Source of the DNA: Gammaproteobacteria bacterium
Lineage (GTDB): Bacteria; Pseudomonadota; Gammaproteobacteria; Pseudomonadales; Azotimanducaceae
Assembly (NCBI GenBank): GCA_028821405.1
Contig: JAPPGK010000108.1
Coordinates: 89,619-153,618 of the forward strand
Direction of reading: 5' to 3'
DNA: 64,000 nucleotides
In this document: positions 15,929-25,036 of the stretch, in pieces
How positions within the stretch are numbered: position 1 is the first letter of the stretch
How the letters are laid out: each line of letters opens with the position of its first letter
The notes under the pieces: generated by a model
The model's database searches: none
Seen by the model: the letters and a program-made list of their open reading frames with translations, nothing else
What the model was told of the DNA's origin: nothing
Made by a program: the position numbers and the translations under genes

Positions 15929-17935
15929 CTAGCGGGCCAGCTTTTTCCGCTTGCGCTGCACATAGTCCACCAGGATGTACTCGCCGAGCTTGTCCGGCGA
16001 GGTGAAGAACACCCGGCCGCCGTTGATGCGGGCGATGGCGTCCATGAACGCCTTCAGGTGATAGTCCACGTCGAGCATGAAGGTGTTGATGGCGATGGAC
16101 TTCTGCGTGCAGCGCTTCACCGCGCGCAGCGTCGCCCGGTAGGTCTCCGCGGTCGGCGGGTAGGCGAACCGGGCTCGGCCGTTCTCCAAGTGGGCGGTGG
16201 GTTCGCCGTCGGAGATCATGATGATCTGCTTGGTGCCGGCGGCGTGCTTGTCGAGCAGGCGTTCGGCGAGCAGCAGGGCGTGCTGCATGTTGGTGCCGAG
16301 CACGTATTCATCCCATTGCAGGAACGGCAGGTCGTGGGCCTTCAATTCCTTGGCATAGGCGGCGAAGCCGATGACGTGGAAGGAGTCCTTCGGGAAACGC
16401 GACGTGATCAGGTTGTGCAGCGCCAAGGCGACCTTCTTCGCCGCCTGGAACGAGCCGCGCAGCGCCATCGACCACGACAGGTCCACCAGCATGGCCGTGG
16501 CCGTCGACGTGATGAGCTCCGAGCGGTAGATCTCGAAGTCCTCGTGCTTCAGGCGCACGGGAGTGCGGGGTCCGTCCCGATCGATGGCGTTGCGGATGGT
16601 GCGTGGCATGTGGAGGTGGAACGGGTCGCCGAACTCGTAGCCCTTGGTCTGTTCGAGCCGCTCCCCGAATCGCCCTTCCTCGGGTAGCGCGTGGTTGCCG
16701 AGGCTCTGCCGGCGCAGTCGGGCGTAGATCTCGCCGAGAGCCTTCTGGCCGATCATGCGCGAACCGCGGGGCGTCAGCTCCCACTTGTCGCCCTTGGGCC
16801 GGATGTAGCCAGCCTTTTCGAGGGCGTCGAGGAGCTTCTTGAGATCGTCGAGGGATTCCGCCGCGTCGTCGTCCAAGAGGTCTTTGAGGAGGTCGCGGTC
16901 GATGCGCTCCAAGTCGTTGGTGCGCTCCGCCACCTGCACCTGGTTGATGAGTTCATCGAGTTGCCGCATCTCGCGCATCAACCGCATCGCCGCCTCGAGG
17001 TCGATGTCCTCGCGTCCGCCGAACCGGTAACGCGATGAACGGGGGGCGTAGGCGGACATGGCCTGCGCCAAGCGCTGCAACTCGTTCTGCAAATCCGGAT
17101 CGCCGAACACGTCGGCGAACATCGACTGCAGTTGGGCGCGCTGGTCGGGGGTGAGCGAGTCCATGAGCGATTGCGCGGCGGCCATCTGCTGGCTCATTTG
17201 TTCGACGAGGTCTTCGAGCGATTCCGGCGGGTTGGCGCCGAACATGTCGCCGTACTTGTCCATGAAATCCTTGAAGAACGACTTCATGGCGTCCGGATCG
17301 ACCCCCTGCGCCTTCTTGGAGAGCAGGTCGTTCAGGTCCCTCAACATGTCCTTCATGCGATCGATGTCGCCCTTCGACATGTTGTTGACCATGTTCTCGA
17401 TGTCGTTGAAGAACGTCTGGGTCATGGCCCGTCGAAGTTGGTTCAAGAGCTCGATGTAGCGCTTCTGGGCCTCGGGGTTCAGGAACTCGTAGTGCTCGAG
17501 TTCCTGCATCTTGCCCGCGGCGTTGTCGGGCAGTTTGTCGAGACGCGCCCTGTTCTTTTCGGCGACGTCGCGCATGACATCGTCGACCAGTTCCTCCCCT
17601 TCGCCGTCGAGCCACCGGTCGATGGTGTTGCGCTCGAGATCGAGAATCTCGTCGAGTTCCTTCTCGATTTCCTTGAACACGCTCGACAGGTTGAACCGGT
17701 CGAGGTGCTCTCGCTTCTGTTCGCGCAGCTGTTTCAGCATGTCGCGCAACCCCTGCATGTGGCCGCCCTGGGGGATGTCCATGCCGCGCGAGAACAGGTT
17801 GCGCATCGCCCAGCGCAGGTCGCCGTACTCCATGAGGTCGTCGACCATGGCGCCGAGCGCGTTGTCCGCGTCGATCTCCGGCGCCTGGCTGCCGTCCCAC
17901 TCCGAGAACCGGTGATGGGTTGGGAAGCGGCGCAT
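15929..17935 (-). CDS. VWA-domain protein with long helical N-terminal region, MoxR partner
   Basis: 668 residues. About 400 residues of mostly helical, Gln/Asp/Leu-rich sequence precede a C-terminal von Willebrand A domain with a complete MIDAS site: DLSWS (about 490), the GTNMQHA Thr and ISDGEPT (about 574). The protein follows the MoxR-type ATPase by 12 bp, the hallmark of MoxR-VWA chaperone pairs, which mature or insert metal into partner enzymes. The partner is not in this operon. Most homologues I recall are annotated only as hypothetical VWA proteins. Confidence 0.88.
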   Translation of the reverse strand: MRRFPTHHRFSEWDGSQAPEIDADNALGAMVDDLMEYGDLRWAMRNLFSRGMDIPQGGHMQGLRDMLKQLREQKREHLDRFNLSSVFKEIEKELDEILDLERNTIDRWLDGEGEELVDDVMRDVAEKNRARLDKLPDNAAGKMQELEHYEFLNPEAQKRYIELLNQLRRAMTQTFFNDIENMVNNMSKGDIDRMKDMLRDLNDLLSKKAQGVDPDAMKSFFKDFMDKYGDMFGANPPESLEDLVEQMSQQMAAAQSLMDSLTPDQRAQLQSMFADVFGDPDLQNELQRLAQAMSAYAPRSSRYRFGGREDIDLEAAMRLMREMRQLDELINQVQVAERTNDLERIDRDLLKDLLDDDAAESLDDLKKLLDALEKAGYIRPKGDKWELTPRGSRMIGQKALGEIYARLRRQSLGNHALPEEGRFGERLEQTKGYEFGDPFHLHMPRTIRNAIDRDGPRTPVRLKHEDFEIYRSELITSTATAMLVDLSWSMALRGSFQAAKKVALALHNLITSRFPKDSFHVIGFAAYAKELKAHDLPFLQWDEYVLGTNMQHALLLAERLLDKHAAGTKQIIMISDGEPTAHLENGRARFAYPPTAETYRATLRAVKRCTQKSIAINTFMLDVDYHLKAFMDAIARINGGRVFFTSPDKLGEYILVDYVQRKRKKLAR

Positions 17936-17947
17936 CGCTACGGCCGG

Positions 17948-19345
17948 TCAGCCGGTGAAGGTGGATCGACCGGCACGGCTCTTCTTGTTGAGAAGCTTGT
18001 GCAGGTGTAGTCCTTCAAGCACGAATTCGATCGCCGATGCCCGGGCGGCTGCCACGGGAATCTCCACCAGGGACTCCACGGCGCTGTCGAGCCCTTCAAG
18101 TTTCTCCGAGATCGCCTCGTAGGCAGCGCTCTTCGCATCCTCGGCGGTCTCGACGCTGAAGCCCTCGTCGAACGCCAGCACGACATCGGCGAGCATGTCC
18201 ACGTTGAAGCGCCGGTCGAAAACCGCCTTGATGCCGGCGGCCAAGATGCGATCGGTGATACGGTCCTCCTGGCCCTCTTCCATCGCCTCGAACTCCACCT
18301 TGCCCTGCAGCGACGGCAGCACGAATGGCAGGTCGGACATTCGCGGCACGACCTCGGTCTCGCCGATGCGGAGTGCCCGCCGGAAGGCGTTGGCGAGCAA
18401 CGCCTCGTAGTTGGCCACGGAGGCGCGCACCGAAACGCCGGAGCGCTGGTTCACGTCCGGAGAACGCCGGGCCTGGTGGGTGATCTCGGCCACGATCTCC
18501 TTCATGAAGGACGGCACGTAGACGCGGTAGTCGCCCATGTCGAGCGCCACCGCCTCCTGCTCCATGATGTCGATTTCCTTGTGGATGTCCTCCGGGTAGT
18601 GGGTGCGGATCTGGGCGCCGTAGCGGTCCTTCAAGGGCGTGATGATGCGTCCCCGGTTGGTGTAGTCCTCCGGGTTGGCGGTGGCCACCAGGAACACATC
18701 CAGCGGCAGGCGGACCTTGTGGCCACGAATCTGCACGTCGCGCTCCTCGAGCACGTTGAGGAGCCCCACCTGGATGCGCTCGGCAAGGTCCGGCAATTCG
18801 TTGATGGCGAAGATGCCGCGGTTGACCCGGGGCACCAGCCCGAAGTGGATGGTCAGTTCGTCGTCGAGGTAGCGGCCCTCCGCCACCTTGATGGGATCGA
18901 CCTCGCCAATCAGGTCCGCGATGGTGATGTCCGGGGTGGCGAGTTTTTCCGCGTAGCGTTCGGAACGCGGCAGCCAGGCGATGGGGGTTTCGTCACCGGC
19001 CTCCTCGACGATGGCGCGACCCTTCGCGGTAATCGGATCGAACGGGTTTTCCGGGATTTCGGCACCCCTGATGATGGGTGTCTCGTCGTCGAGAAGCTCC
19101 ACGAGCCCGCGCACCACACGGGATTTCGCCTGGCCGCGTTCGCCCAGCATCATGATGTCCTGACCACCGAGGATGGCGTTGGCGATCTGCGGGATCACGG
19201 TCTCGTCGTAGCCGACGATGCCCGGGAAGAGCGGATCACCCCGGCGCAGTTTGCCGATGAGATTACGCCGCATCTCCGCTTTGACGCCGAGCACCTCGTA
19301 ACCGGAGCCCTTGAGTTCGCCTAGTGTGGTCGCCTGCTTGCCCAT
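17948..19345 (-). CDS. MoxR/Mg-chelatase-like AAA+ ATPase
   Basis: 465 residues. Walker A is present in variant form as GERGQAKS (68-75), Walker B is close to FAINELPDL (about 180), and a VATANPEDYTNRG sensor region follows. The long C-terminal helical lid (FDEGFSVETAEDAKS onward) resembles the magnesium-chelatase I subunit. With the VWA gene downstream it should form a hexameric ATPase-adaptor pair. The substrate is not evident. Confidence 0.9.
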   Translation of the reverse strand: MGKQATTLGELKGSGYEVLGVKAEMRRNLIGKLRRGDPLFPGIVGYDETVIPQIANAILGGQDIMMLGERGQAKSRVVRGLVELLDDETPIIRGAEIPENPFDPITAKGRAIVEEAGDETPIAWLPRSERYAEKLATPDITIADLIGEVDPIKVAEGRYLDDELTIHFGLVPRVNRGIFAINELPDLAERIQVGLLNVLEERDVQIRGHKVRLPLDVFLVATANPEDYTNRGRIITPLKDRYGAQIRTHYPEDIHKEIDIMEQEAVALDMGDYRVYVPSFMKEIVAEITHQARRSPDVNQRSGVSVRASVANYEALLANAFRRALRIGETEVVPRMSDLPFVLPSLQGKVEFEAMEEGQEDRITDRILAAGIKAVFDRRFNVDMLADVVLAFDEGFSVETAEDAKSAAYEAISEKLEGLDSAVESLVEIPVAAARASAIEFVLEGLHLHKLLNKKSRAGRSTFTG

Positions 19346-19465
19346 GGGCCAAAGCTCGTCGTGGAGACTCCATCGAGTGTGGCAGTTCGCAGGGGATGTG
19401 GCAAACGACCACGAGTAACGTCGTCCTTCCGCCGTCGCACCGAGGGCAGCGGGAGTCGCGTTCGC

Positions 19466-19482
19466 GCCGGTTCACAACCGGC
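19466..19482. promoter_or_regulatory. Short palindrome upstream of the class II aldolase gene
   Basis: GCCGGTT-CAC-AACCGGC is a perfect 7-bp inverted repeat with a 3-base spacer, ending 23 bases before the ATG at 19506. It sits in the divergent region facing the MoxR gene, where an operator would be plausible. No regulator gene is adjacent. Confidence 0.35.
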
Positions 19483-19491
19483 TGTGCGGCG

Positions 19492-19497
19492 TAGAAT
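19492..19497 (+). promoter_or_regulatory. Candidate -10 box of the class II aldolase gene
   Basis: TAGAAT ends eight bases before the ATG at 19506, giving a leader of at most one or two bases. Confidence 0.35.
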
Positions 19498-19505
19498 GCG
19501 CACCC

Positions 19506-20222
19506 ATGGACGCACCCACACAGATGGCCGAGTCGCTGCGGGAGGAACGCAAGCGCGAAGTCGCGCTCGGCTACCGCGTGTTTGCGGCACTTGGTTGGGG
19601 CGACCTCGGCGACGGGCATATCAGCGCGCGGGACCCCGAGCGTGCCGACTGCTTCTGGCTGCTCGATGTCGACACGCCGTTCGGCGACGCATCGCCGGAG
19701 AAGCTGGTACTCGTTCAGCCGGACGGCTCGGTGATCGGCGGCAGTGGCAAGACCAACCTGCCCGCCTACTACATCCACTACCCCATCCTCCGGGCGAGAC
19801 CCGACGCGACCAGCGTGGCGCACACCCACACCGCCAACGGCACGCCGTTCTCGGCGTCCGCAAGACTCTTCGAACCGATCACGCAAGAGGCATGCATCTT
19901 CTACGACGATCACGCGGTGTTCGACGACGAGGAAGTTCAGGTGCAGAGCGTCGACTGCGGCGAGCGCATCGCCCGGGACCTCGGCCGCAACCGCGGCATC
20001 GTGCTGCGCAACCATGGCCTCCTGACGGTCGGCGCCACCGTAAAGCACGCCGTGGCCTGGTTCGTGATGATGGAACGGGTTGCCGAGGCCCACTTGAGGG
20101 CCCGAGACCCGATCCCCATCTCGCACAACGCGGCGCTCTACGCCAAGGCGGACTTGACCACGGACGAGTACACCGAGTCGGTGTTCGACTTTCTGGTGGG
20201 CCACCACCTCGACACGCATTGA
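19506..20222 (+). CDS. Class II aldolase/adducin-family protein
   Basis: 238 residues. The zinc ligands are HTHT (about 100-103) and the third His in RNHGLLTVG. A Glu likely to serve as acid/base is in the segment between them. The family includes fuculose-phosphate aldolase, ribulose-phosphate epimerase and decarboxylases, so the substrate is open. It lies 7 bp upstream of thrC and is probably co-transcribed with it. Confidence 0.85.
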   Translation: MDAPTQMAESLREERKREVALGYRVFAALGWGDLGDGHISARDPERADCFWLLDVDTPFGDASPEKLVLVQPDGSVIGGSGKTNLPAYYIHYPILRARPDATSVAHTHTANGTPFSASARLFEPITQEACIFYDDHAVFDDEEVQVQSVDCGERIARDLGRNRGIVLRNHGLLTVGATVKHAVAWFVMMERVAEAHLRARDPIPISHNAALYAKADLTTDEYTESVFDFLVGHHLDTH

Positions 20223-20229
20223 CGACCCC

Positions 20230-21603
20230 ATGAGATACCTGTCGACCCGGGGCGGCACCGCGCCCATGTCTTTCTCCCAGGCCGTGCTGACCGGCCTCGC
20301 ACCCGACGGCGGCCTCCTGGTACCGGAACGGTTTCCGAACGTGACGCACCGTCTCCCGGCGTGGCGAAAGCTCGACTACGTCGCCCTGGCGCAGGAGATC
20401 TTCCGGTTGTACGTCGACGATATCGGGACGGACGATCTCGACACCATCGTGGCCGACGCCTTTACGACCTTCGACCACCCGGACATCGCGCCGCTTGTGG
20501 ACCTTGGCGACTTCAAGGTGCTGGAGCTTTTCCACGGGCCGACGCTCTCGTTCAAGGACGTCGCTCTCCAGATTCTCGGGCGCATCTTCGAGCACCTGCT
20601 CGCGCAATCCGGCGACCACCTGAACATCGTCGGCGCAACCAGCGGAGACACCGGGAGCGCGGCGATCTACGGCGTGCGGGGGCGAAAGAACTTAAGCATC
20701 TTCGTGCTCTACCCCAACGGCGGCACCAGCGCGTTGCAGGAACTGCAGATGACCGCCGTTCCCGACGCCAACGTGCATTGCCTCGCCGTCGACGGCAGCT
20801 TCGATGACTGCCAGTCGATGCTCAAGTCGACCTTCGCCGATCTCGACTTCAAGACCCGCTATCGGCTCGGTGCCGTCAACTCCATCAACTGGGCACGGGT
20901 GCTGGCCCAGATGACGTACTACACCCATGTCTGCCTGCGCTCGGAGCAACCCGCCGTTTTCGCGGTGCCCACGGGTAATTTCGGCAACATATTCGCCGCC
21001 ATCGCCGTACGCGAAATGGGCGTCCCCATCGGTCGATTCGTACTCGCCACCAACGAGAACGACATCCTCGCCCGGTTCTTCCAAACCGGCGTCTATCGGC
21101 TTGGGCGGGTGCAGCAGACCATCAGCCCGTCGATGGACATCCAGGTTGCCAGCAACCTCGAACGCTTCCTCTGGCTGCGCTTCGGCCGCGACCCCGAACG
21201 CGTCAAGGCGTTCATGGCCGAGTTCGCCCGGTCCGGCGAAGCCTCGATCGGCGACGGCGAGCCCACAGGCGAAGCCATCGAGGGGGTCGCCGTGGACATG
21301 GCCGACACCAAGGCGACCATGCGTCGCATCAAGGAGCGCTACGACTACGTCGCGGACCCCCACACCGCCGTCGGCATCGAAGCCGCGCGCCTGACCCGGG
21401 GCAACGGGACAACCCCTGTGTGCATCGCCACCGCGCATCCGGCCAAATTCCCGGAGGCGGTGCTCGATGCGATCGGCCCCGACGCCACGGATGCCATTCG
21501 CCATCCCGCCCTGGACCGTCTCGACCCCGCAACGGCCCGTCGCACGGTGCTACCGGCGGACCGGGAAGCGGTCATGGCCTACGTGCGCGACCACGCGGCC
21601 TGA
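20230..21603 (+). CDS. thrC: Threonine synthase
   Basis: 457 residues. It begins with MRYLSTRG, the usual ThrC N-terminus, and carries the PLP lysine Lys109 in HGPTLSFKDVA. The SGDTGSAA phosphate-binding loop and the PTGNFGN motif follow. It converts O-phospho-homoserine to threonine in the cytosol. Length fits the E. coli-type enzymes. No thrA or thrB is adjacent. Confidence 0.96.
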   Translation: MRYLSTRGGTAPMSFSQAVLTGLAPDGGLLVPERFPNVTHRLPAWRKLDYVALAQEIFRLYVDDIGTDDLDTIVADAFTTFDHPDIAPLVDLGDFKVLELFHGPTLSFKDVALQILGRIFEHLLAQSGDHLNIVGATSGDTGSAAIYGVRGRKNLSIFVLYPNGGTSALQELQMTAVPDANVHCLAVDGSFDDCQSMLKSTFADLDFKTRYRLGAVNSINWARVLAQMTYYTHVCLRSEQPAVFAVPTGNFGNIFAAIAVREMGVPIGRFVLATNENDILARFFQTGVYRLGRVQQTISPSMDIQVASNLERFLWLRFGRDPERVKAFMAEFARSGEASIGDGEPTGEAIEGVAVDMADTKATMRRIKERYDYVADPHTAVGIEAARLTRGNGTTPVCIATAHPAKFPEAVLDAIGPDATDAIRHPALDRLDPATARRTVLPADREAVMAYVRDHAA

Positions 21604-21607
21604 TCCC

Positions 21608-21823
21608 ATGTCACGACGCCGACTTCGGAACACCTCCCGCCGAAGCGTCGTCTTCGTTGCCGCCGCCCTCGCCATGTTGCCTGGGTGGGTATTCGCCGGC
21701 GCGGCAGCCAACGAGATCGTGATGGAATTGCCCGAGGGGGATCGGTTCGGCGGTCTGAGGCGGGGCCTCGCTAGCCTATGTTCGCGATGGCGCGGGGCAC
21801 CTCCTGAAGGCTGGTCACGGTAG
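21608..21823 (+). CDS. Small exported-looking ORF after thrC, possibly a relic
   Basis: The 71-residue reading starts at an ATG 5 bases after the thrC stop. It has an Arg-rich N-region (SRRSVVF) and a hydrophobic core ending VFAGAA, a convincing signal peptide, then only about 45 residues that run into the opposing HAD gene. It may be the stub of a truncated secreted-protein gene. Confidence 0.3.
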   Translation: MSRRRLRNTSRRSVVFVAAALAMLPGWVFAGAAANEIVMELPEGDRFGGLRRGLASLCSRWRGAPPEGWSR

Positions 21824-22457
21824 CGCTGGCACCCGGGTCTTCTGCCGAGGCGTCCAGGTTCACCCAGACCGTGGCCATGCCGGCATCGGTGGCACCCCGG
21901 ACATCGTGGATGGCATGGTCGCCGACGTGAACGGCTTCGGCGGGCGTCACCCCGGCTTGGGCCAATGCCCGTTCGAACATGGCGGTATGCGGTTTGCTGA
22001 CCCCCACGTCCGCCGCGCAATAGCCGAAGGTGAAGTAGCGGTCGAGGCCCAGGCGTACGAAGTCGGCGTTGCCGTTGGTCAGCGACGCCAAGGTGTAACG
22101 GGCCGCCAGGGCTTCCAGCACGTCGAGCGCGCCATCGTAGTACTCGATCCGGTGCCGCCACTCGAGGAACACGGCGAAAGCGCCGGCTGCCAGCTTCGCC
22201 GCCGTGGCGCGCGCGTAGCCGCAATGCTCGAAGGTCGCCAAGAGAGCGCGCTCGCGGAGGCGCGAGATGTCGTGCTCGATATCGGGATTGGCCGCGATGA
22301 CGCTTTTCCGGATCGCGGCATGGTTCTCCTGGGCCAGGGCGTCGTACTCGGGGGCCCGGGGCCGGATCCAGTCGCGCATGCGAGCTTCGGCCCGGCCGAT
22401 CACAACGTCGACGCTCCACAACGTGTTGTCGAGATCGAAGGTGACCAGGCGGATCAC
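21771..22457 (-). CDS. HAD-family hydrolase, YigB type
   Basis: 228 residues. HAD motif I is FDLDNTLW (Asp8), motif II includes LTNGNAD, the Lys is in GVSKPHTAMF and motif IV is VGDHAIHDVRGA. E. coli YigB is an FMN phosphatase. In many gammaproteobacteria a HAD gene follows xerC exactly as here. Its start overlaps the xerC stop by 4 bp, the last gene of the argH-to-HAD run. Confidence 0.9.
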   Translation of the reverse strand: MIRLVTFDLDNTLWSVDVVIGRAEARMRDWIRPRAPEYDALAQENHAAIRKSVIAANPDIEHDISRLRERALLATFEHCGYARATAAKLAAGAFAVFLEWRHRIEYYDGALDVLEALAARYTLASLTNGNADFVRLGLDRYFTFGYCAADVGVSKPHTAMFERALAQAGVTPAEAVHVGDHAIHDVRGATDAGMATVWVNLDASAEDPGASATVTSLQEVPRAIANIG

Positions 22458-23377
22458 GGCGCCGACTCACCCTCGTTGGATGTCTCGGTCCGGCGACGGG
22501 CCCGCGGATGCGCCGCGTCGTAGACCTTCGCCAAGTGTTGGAAGTCGACGTGCGTGTAGACCTGGGTCGTGGAAATGTCCGCGTGGCCGAGTAGCTCCTG
22601 CACCGCGCGCAGGTCGCCGCTGGACTCCAGCAAGTGGCTCGCGAAACTGTGCCGCAACAAGTGCGGATGCACGCCGTCGCTGCCGGTCGTCCGGACCGCG
22701 ATCTTCTTGAGCCGCAGTTGGATGTTGCGCGCCGACATGCGCCTTGGGCCCCGACCGGTGAACAGGGGATCGCGGCCACTCGCCTCGGGGCGTCTGTCGA
22801 GCCAGGTCTGAATTGCGTTGCGAGCCGTCTCGCCGATGGGCACGACCCGGGTCTTGTTGCCCTTGCCGGTGACCGTGACGAATCCGTTCGCCAAGTCGAG
22901 GTCCCGAATGTCGATCGCGACGAGTTCGGCGAGTCGGAGCCCGCCGCCGTAGAGCAGCTCCAGCATCGCGCGGTCGCGGACGTCGATGGCGGACTCGGTG
23001 CGTTCGCTGAACAACTGCGCCGTCTGGTCGGGGTCCATTGTCTTCGGCAGTCGCTGCCGTTGCTTCGGCGCCCGCACGCCGCTTGCCGGGTTGGCACCGA
23101 GTTCGCCGCGCCGAACCAGGTAGTCGAAGAAGCTACGCACGCTCGACAGGTGACGGGCGATGGATCTCGGCGCCAATCCACGCGCGTGAAGCCGACCGGC
23201 GAACCCACGGACGTGGTCCGACTTGACCTCCGCGCTTGAGATCGGCCCCACCTCGCCCGCAAACCGGGTCAGATCCCGCCGGTAGGCGGCGACCGTGTGG
23301 GCGGACGCCCGGCGTTCCACGGTGAGATGGTCGAGAAAGCGCTCCGCATCGGCGTCCATGCCGGCCTCGGAATTCAT
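22454..23377 (-). CDS. xerC: Site-specific tyrosine recombinase XerC
   Basis: 307 residues with a SAM-like N-terminal core-binding domain and a catalytic domain containing all active residues: Arg148, Lys172, His239, Arg242, His265 and the nucleophile Tyr274. It resolves chromosome dimers at dif with XerD. The start overlaps the DUF484 stop by 4 bp. Unlike the two integrase relics at 63 kb, it is complete. Confidence 0.96.
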   Translation of the reverse strand: MNSEAGMDADAERFLDHLTVERRASAHTVAAYRRDLTRFAGEVGPISSAEVKSDHVRGFAGRLHARGLAPRSIARHLSSVRSFFDYLVRRGELGANPASGVRAPKQRQRLPKTMDPDQTAQLFSERTESAIDVRDRAMLELLYGGGLRLAELVAIDIRDLDLANGFVTVTGKGNKTRVVPIGETARNAIQTWLDRRPEASGRDPLFTGRGPRRMSARNIQLRLKKIAVRTTGSDGVHPHLLRHSFASHLLESSGDLRAVQELLGHADISTTQVYTHVDFQHLAKVYDAAHPRARRRTETSNEGESAP

Positions 23378-24123
23378 CCCACGCCGGACATGTCCTGGAC
23401 TCCAAGGCGCAACAACGTCCGCGTCAGGACATCGCCGATGTAGAGCAGGAACACCTTCCCCATGTCGGGGGCGAACCGTTGCGGATCCCAGGATCCGATG
23501 GCCAAGGTCCCCGTCAGCCCTTCGGCCCGCAATGGCACCAGCGCGATCGAAGCGACGGCGCTACGCGACGAGACGGGAAACACCGCTTCGTATTCCCTAG
23601 GGCGATATACCGCGCACACGGGGTAGGGGTGCTCGAACAATTGGGGCAGCGGCAGCGGATCTTCCGCGCAAATGCCCTCCAGGTGATGGAGTCTCCCCGG
23701 CGAGGTCCACCCTTCGATGAAGCAGGTCGCATGATCGGCATCGAATCCGTCGACCAGGCAGCGCGCCAGCACACCGTCCAAATTCTCCAGACTGGGCGCA
23801 TCCATCAGTGCCAGCGTGAACGTCGTTGTGCGCGAGAAGACCCGGTCGTTGGCGTTGGCGTTTTCGAGCAGCGTGTTCAACTGCTCCCGCAGGCGCCTGT
23901 TTCGATCCCGCAGCGCGATCACCTGGCGTTCGAGCAGCGAGACGGAATCTCCCGAATCGACGGGTAGCTGCAGATCGGGGAGCAGGTCGGCGTGACGAGC
24001 GAGGAAGTCGGGGTGGTCCGCGAGGAAGGCCGCCACGCGATCCTCGTCCAGATCCGCGTCGTCCACGGCCGTCGCCTGCCCCGCCGCCGGCTTAGAGGAA
24101 CGCTCTCGATCGGGTATGGTCAT
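23374..24123 (-). CDS. DUF484 family protein
   Basis: 249 residues. The protein has the DUF484 layout: an N-terminal DEDRVAAFLADHPDF segment, a heptad-rich helix (LLERQVIALRDRNRRLREQL as the opening) and a GAF-like C-terminal domain. The ATG at 24123 overlaps the dapF stop (ATGA). The family is conserved between dapF and xerC in gammaproteobacteria. Its function is unknown, and this context is the best evidence for the call. Confidence 0.92.
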   Translation of the reverse strand: MTIPDRERSSKPAAGQATAVDDADLDEDRVAAFLADHPDFLARHADLLPDLQLPVDSGDSVSLLERQVIALRDRNRRLREQLNTLLENANANDRVFSRTTTFTLALMDAPSLENLDGVLARCLVDGFDADHATCFIEGWTSPGRLHHLEGICAEDPLPLPQLFEHPYPVCAVYRPREYEAVFPVSSRSAVASIALVPLRAEGLTGTLAIGSWDPQRFAPDMGKVFLLYIGDVLTRTLLRLGVQDMSGVG

Positions 24124-24950
24124 AGCTCGATGCGCCCCGTGAAAACCAGCTTGGCCGATCCCGAGAGTGTAGCGGGCGAACCCCGCCCTTGCCATTCGAG
24201 GCGAAGCTTGCCGCCTGGCAGCGAAATCTTGGCCCGGGCCTCGAGTCGGTCGTGCAGACGCGCCGCAACCATGGCCGCGCAAGCGCCGGTGCCGCAGGCC
24301 CGAGTCTCGCCGGTCCCGCGTTCGTACACCCGCAATCTTGCGAAGCGTCGGTCCACGACCTGGAGAAAGCCGACATTGACCTGCTCCGGGAATCGTTCGT
24401 GGTGCTGCAGGGCGCTTCCAATGCCGTCGATGTCGGCGTGGGCCACGTTGTTCACGAATACGACCGCGTGGGGGTTGCCCACGGACACCGGCGTGACTTC
24501 GACGCGGCTGTCTCCGACGTCGATGACATAGGACGTCTTGGCCTCCTCGGCCAGGAACGGCACCTCTTCGGGCACCGTACTCGGGACGCCCATGTCCACG
24601 CGAACCTGTCCGTTGTCCAACAACTCGGTACGAATGTTCCCGCCTTCGGTCTCGACAAGGAGGTCTCGTTTGACGGTGAGTTCCTCCTCGACAACGAACT
24701 GCGCAAAGCAACGGGCACCGTTGCCGCACTGCTCCGCTTGCGACCCGTCGGCGTTGAAGATGCGCATCCGGAAGTCGGCATCGGGAGCGCTAGGCGGTAG
24801 CACCGCGAGCAACTGGTCAAAGCCGACACCGGTGCGACGGTCACTCCAGGATCGAACCTGATCCGGCGTCGGCATGCCCCGCTGCGTAACCAGGTCGACG
24901 ACCATGAAGTCGTTGCCGAGACCGTGCATCTTGGCAAAGCGGAGCTTCAT
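24120..24950 (-). CDS. dapF: Diaminopimelate epimerase
   Basis: 276 residues. The two catalytic cysteines stand in CGNGARC (Cys75) and ACGTGAC (Cys219). It interconverts LL- and meso-diaminopimelate, feeding lysA and peptidoglycan synthesis. It lies 86 bp after lysA in one operon and overlaps DUF484 by 4 bp. Confidence 0.97.
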   Translation of the reverse strand: MKLRFAKMHGLGNDFMVVDLVTQRGMPTPDQVRSWSDRRTGVGFDQLLAVLPPSAPDADFRMRIFNADGSQAEQCGNGARCFAQFVVEEELTVKRDLLVETEGGNIRTELLDNGQVRVDMGVPSTVPEEVPFLAEEAKTSYVIDVGDSRVEVTPVSVGNPHAVVFVNNVAHADIDGIGSALQHHERFPEQVNVGFLQVVDRRFARLRVYERGTGETRACGTGACAAMVAARLHDRLEARAKISLPGGKLRLEWQGRGSPATLSGSAKLVFTGRIEL

Positions 24951-25036
24951 CGGTGGGCTCGCCCCGTGTCATGGAACCATCACGATTATACGACCCGGTC
25001 GCCTTTGCCCGCGCCGGGCGGGAATCCCCGGCGGGG

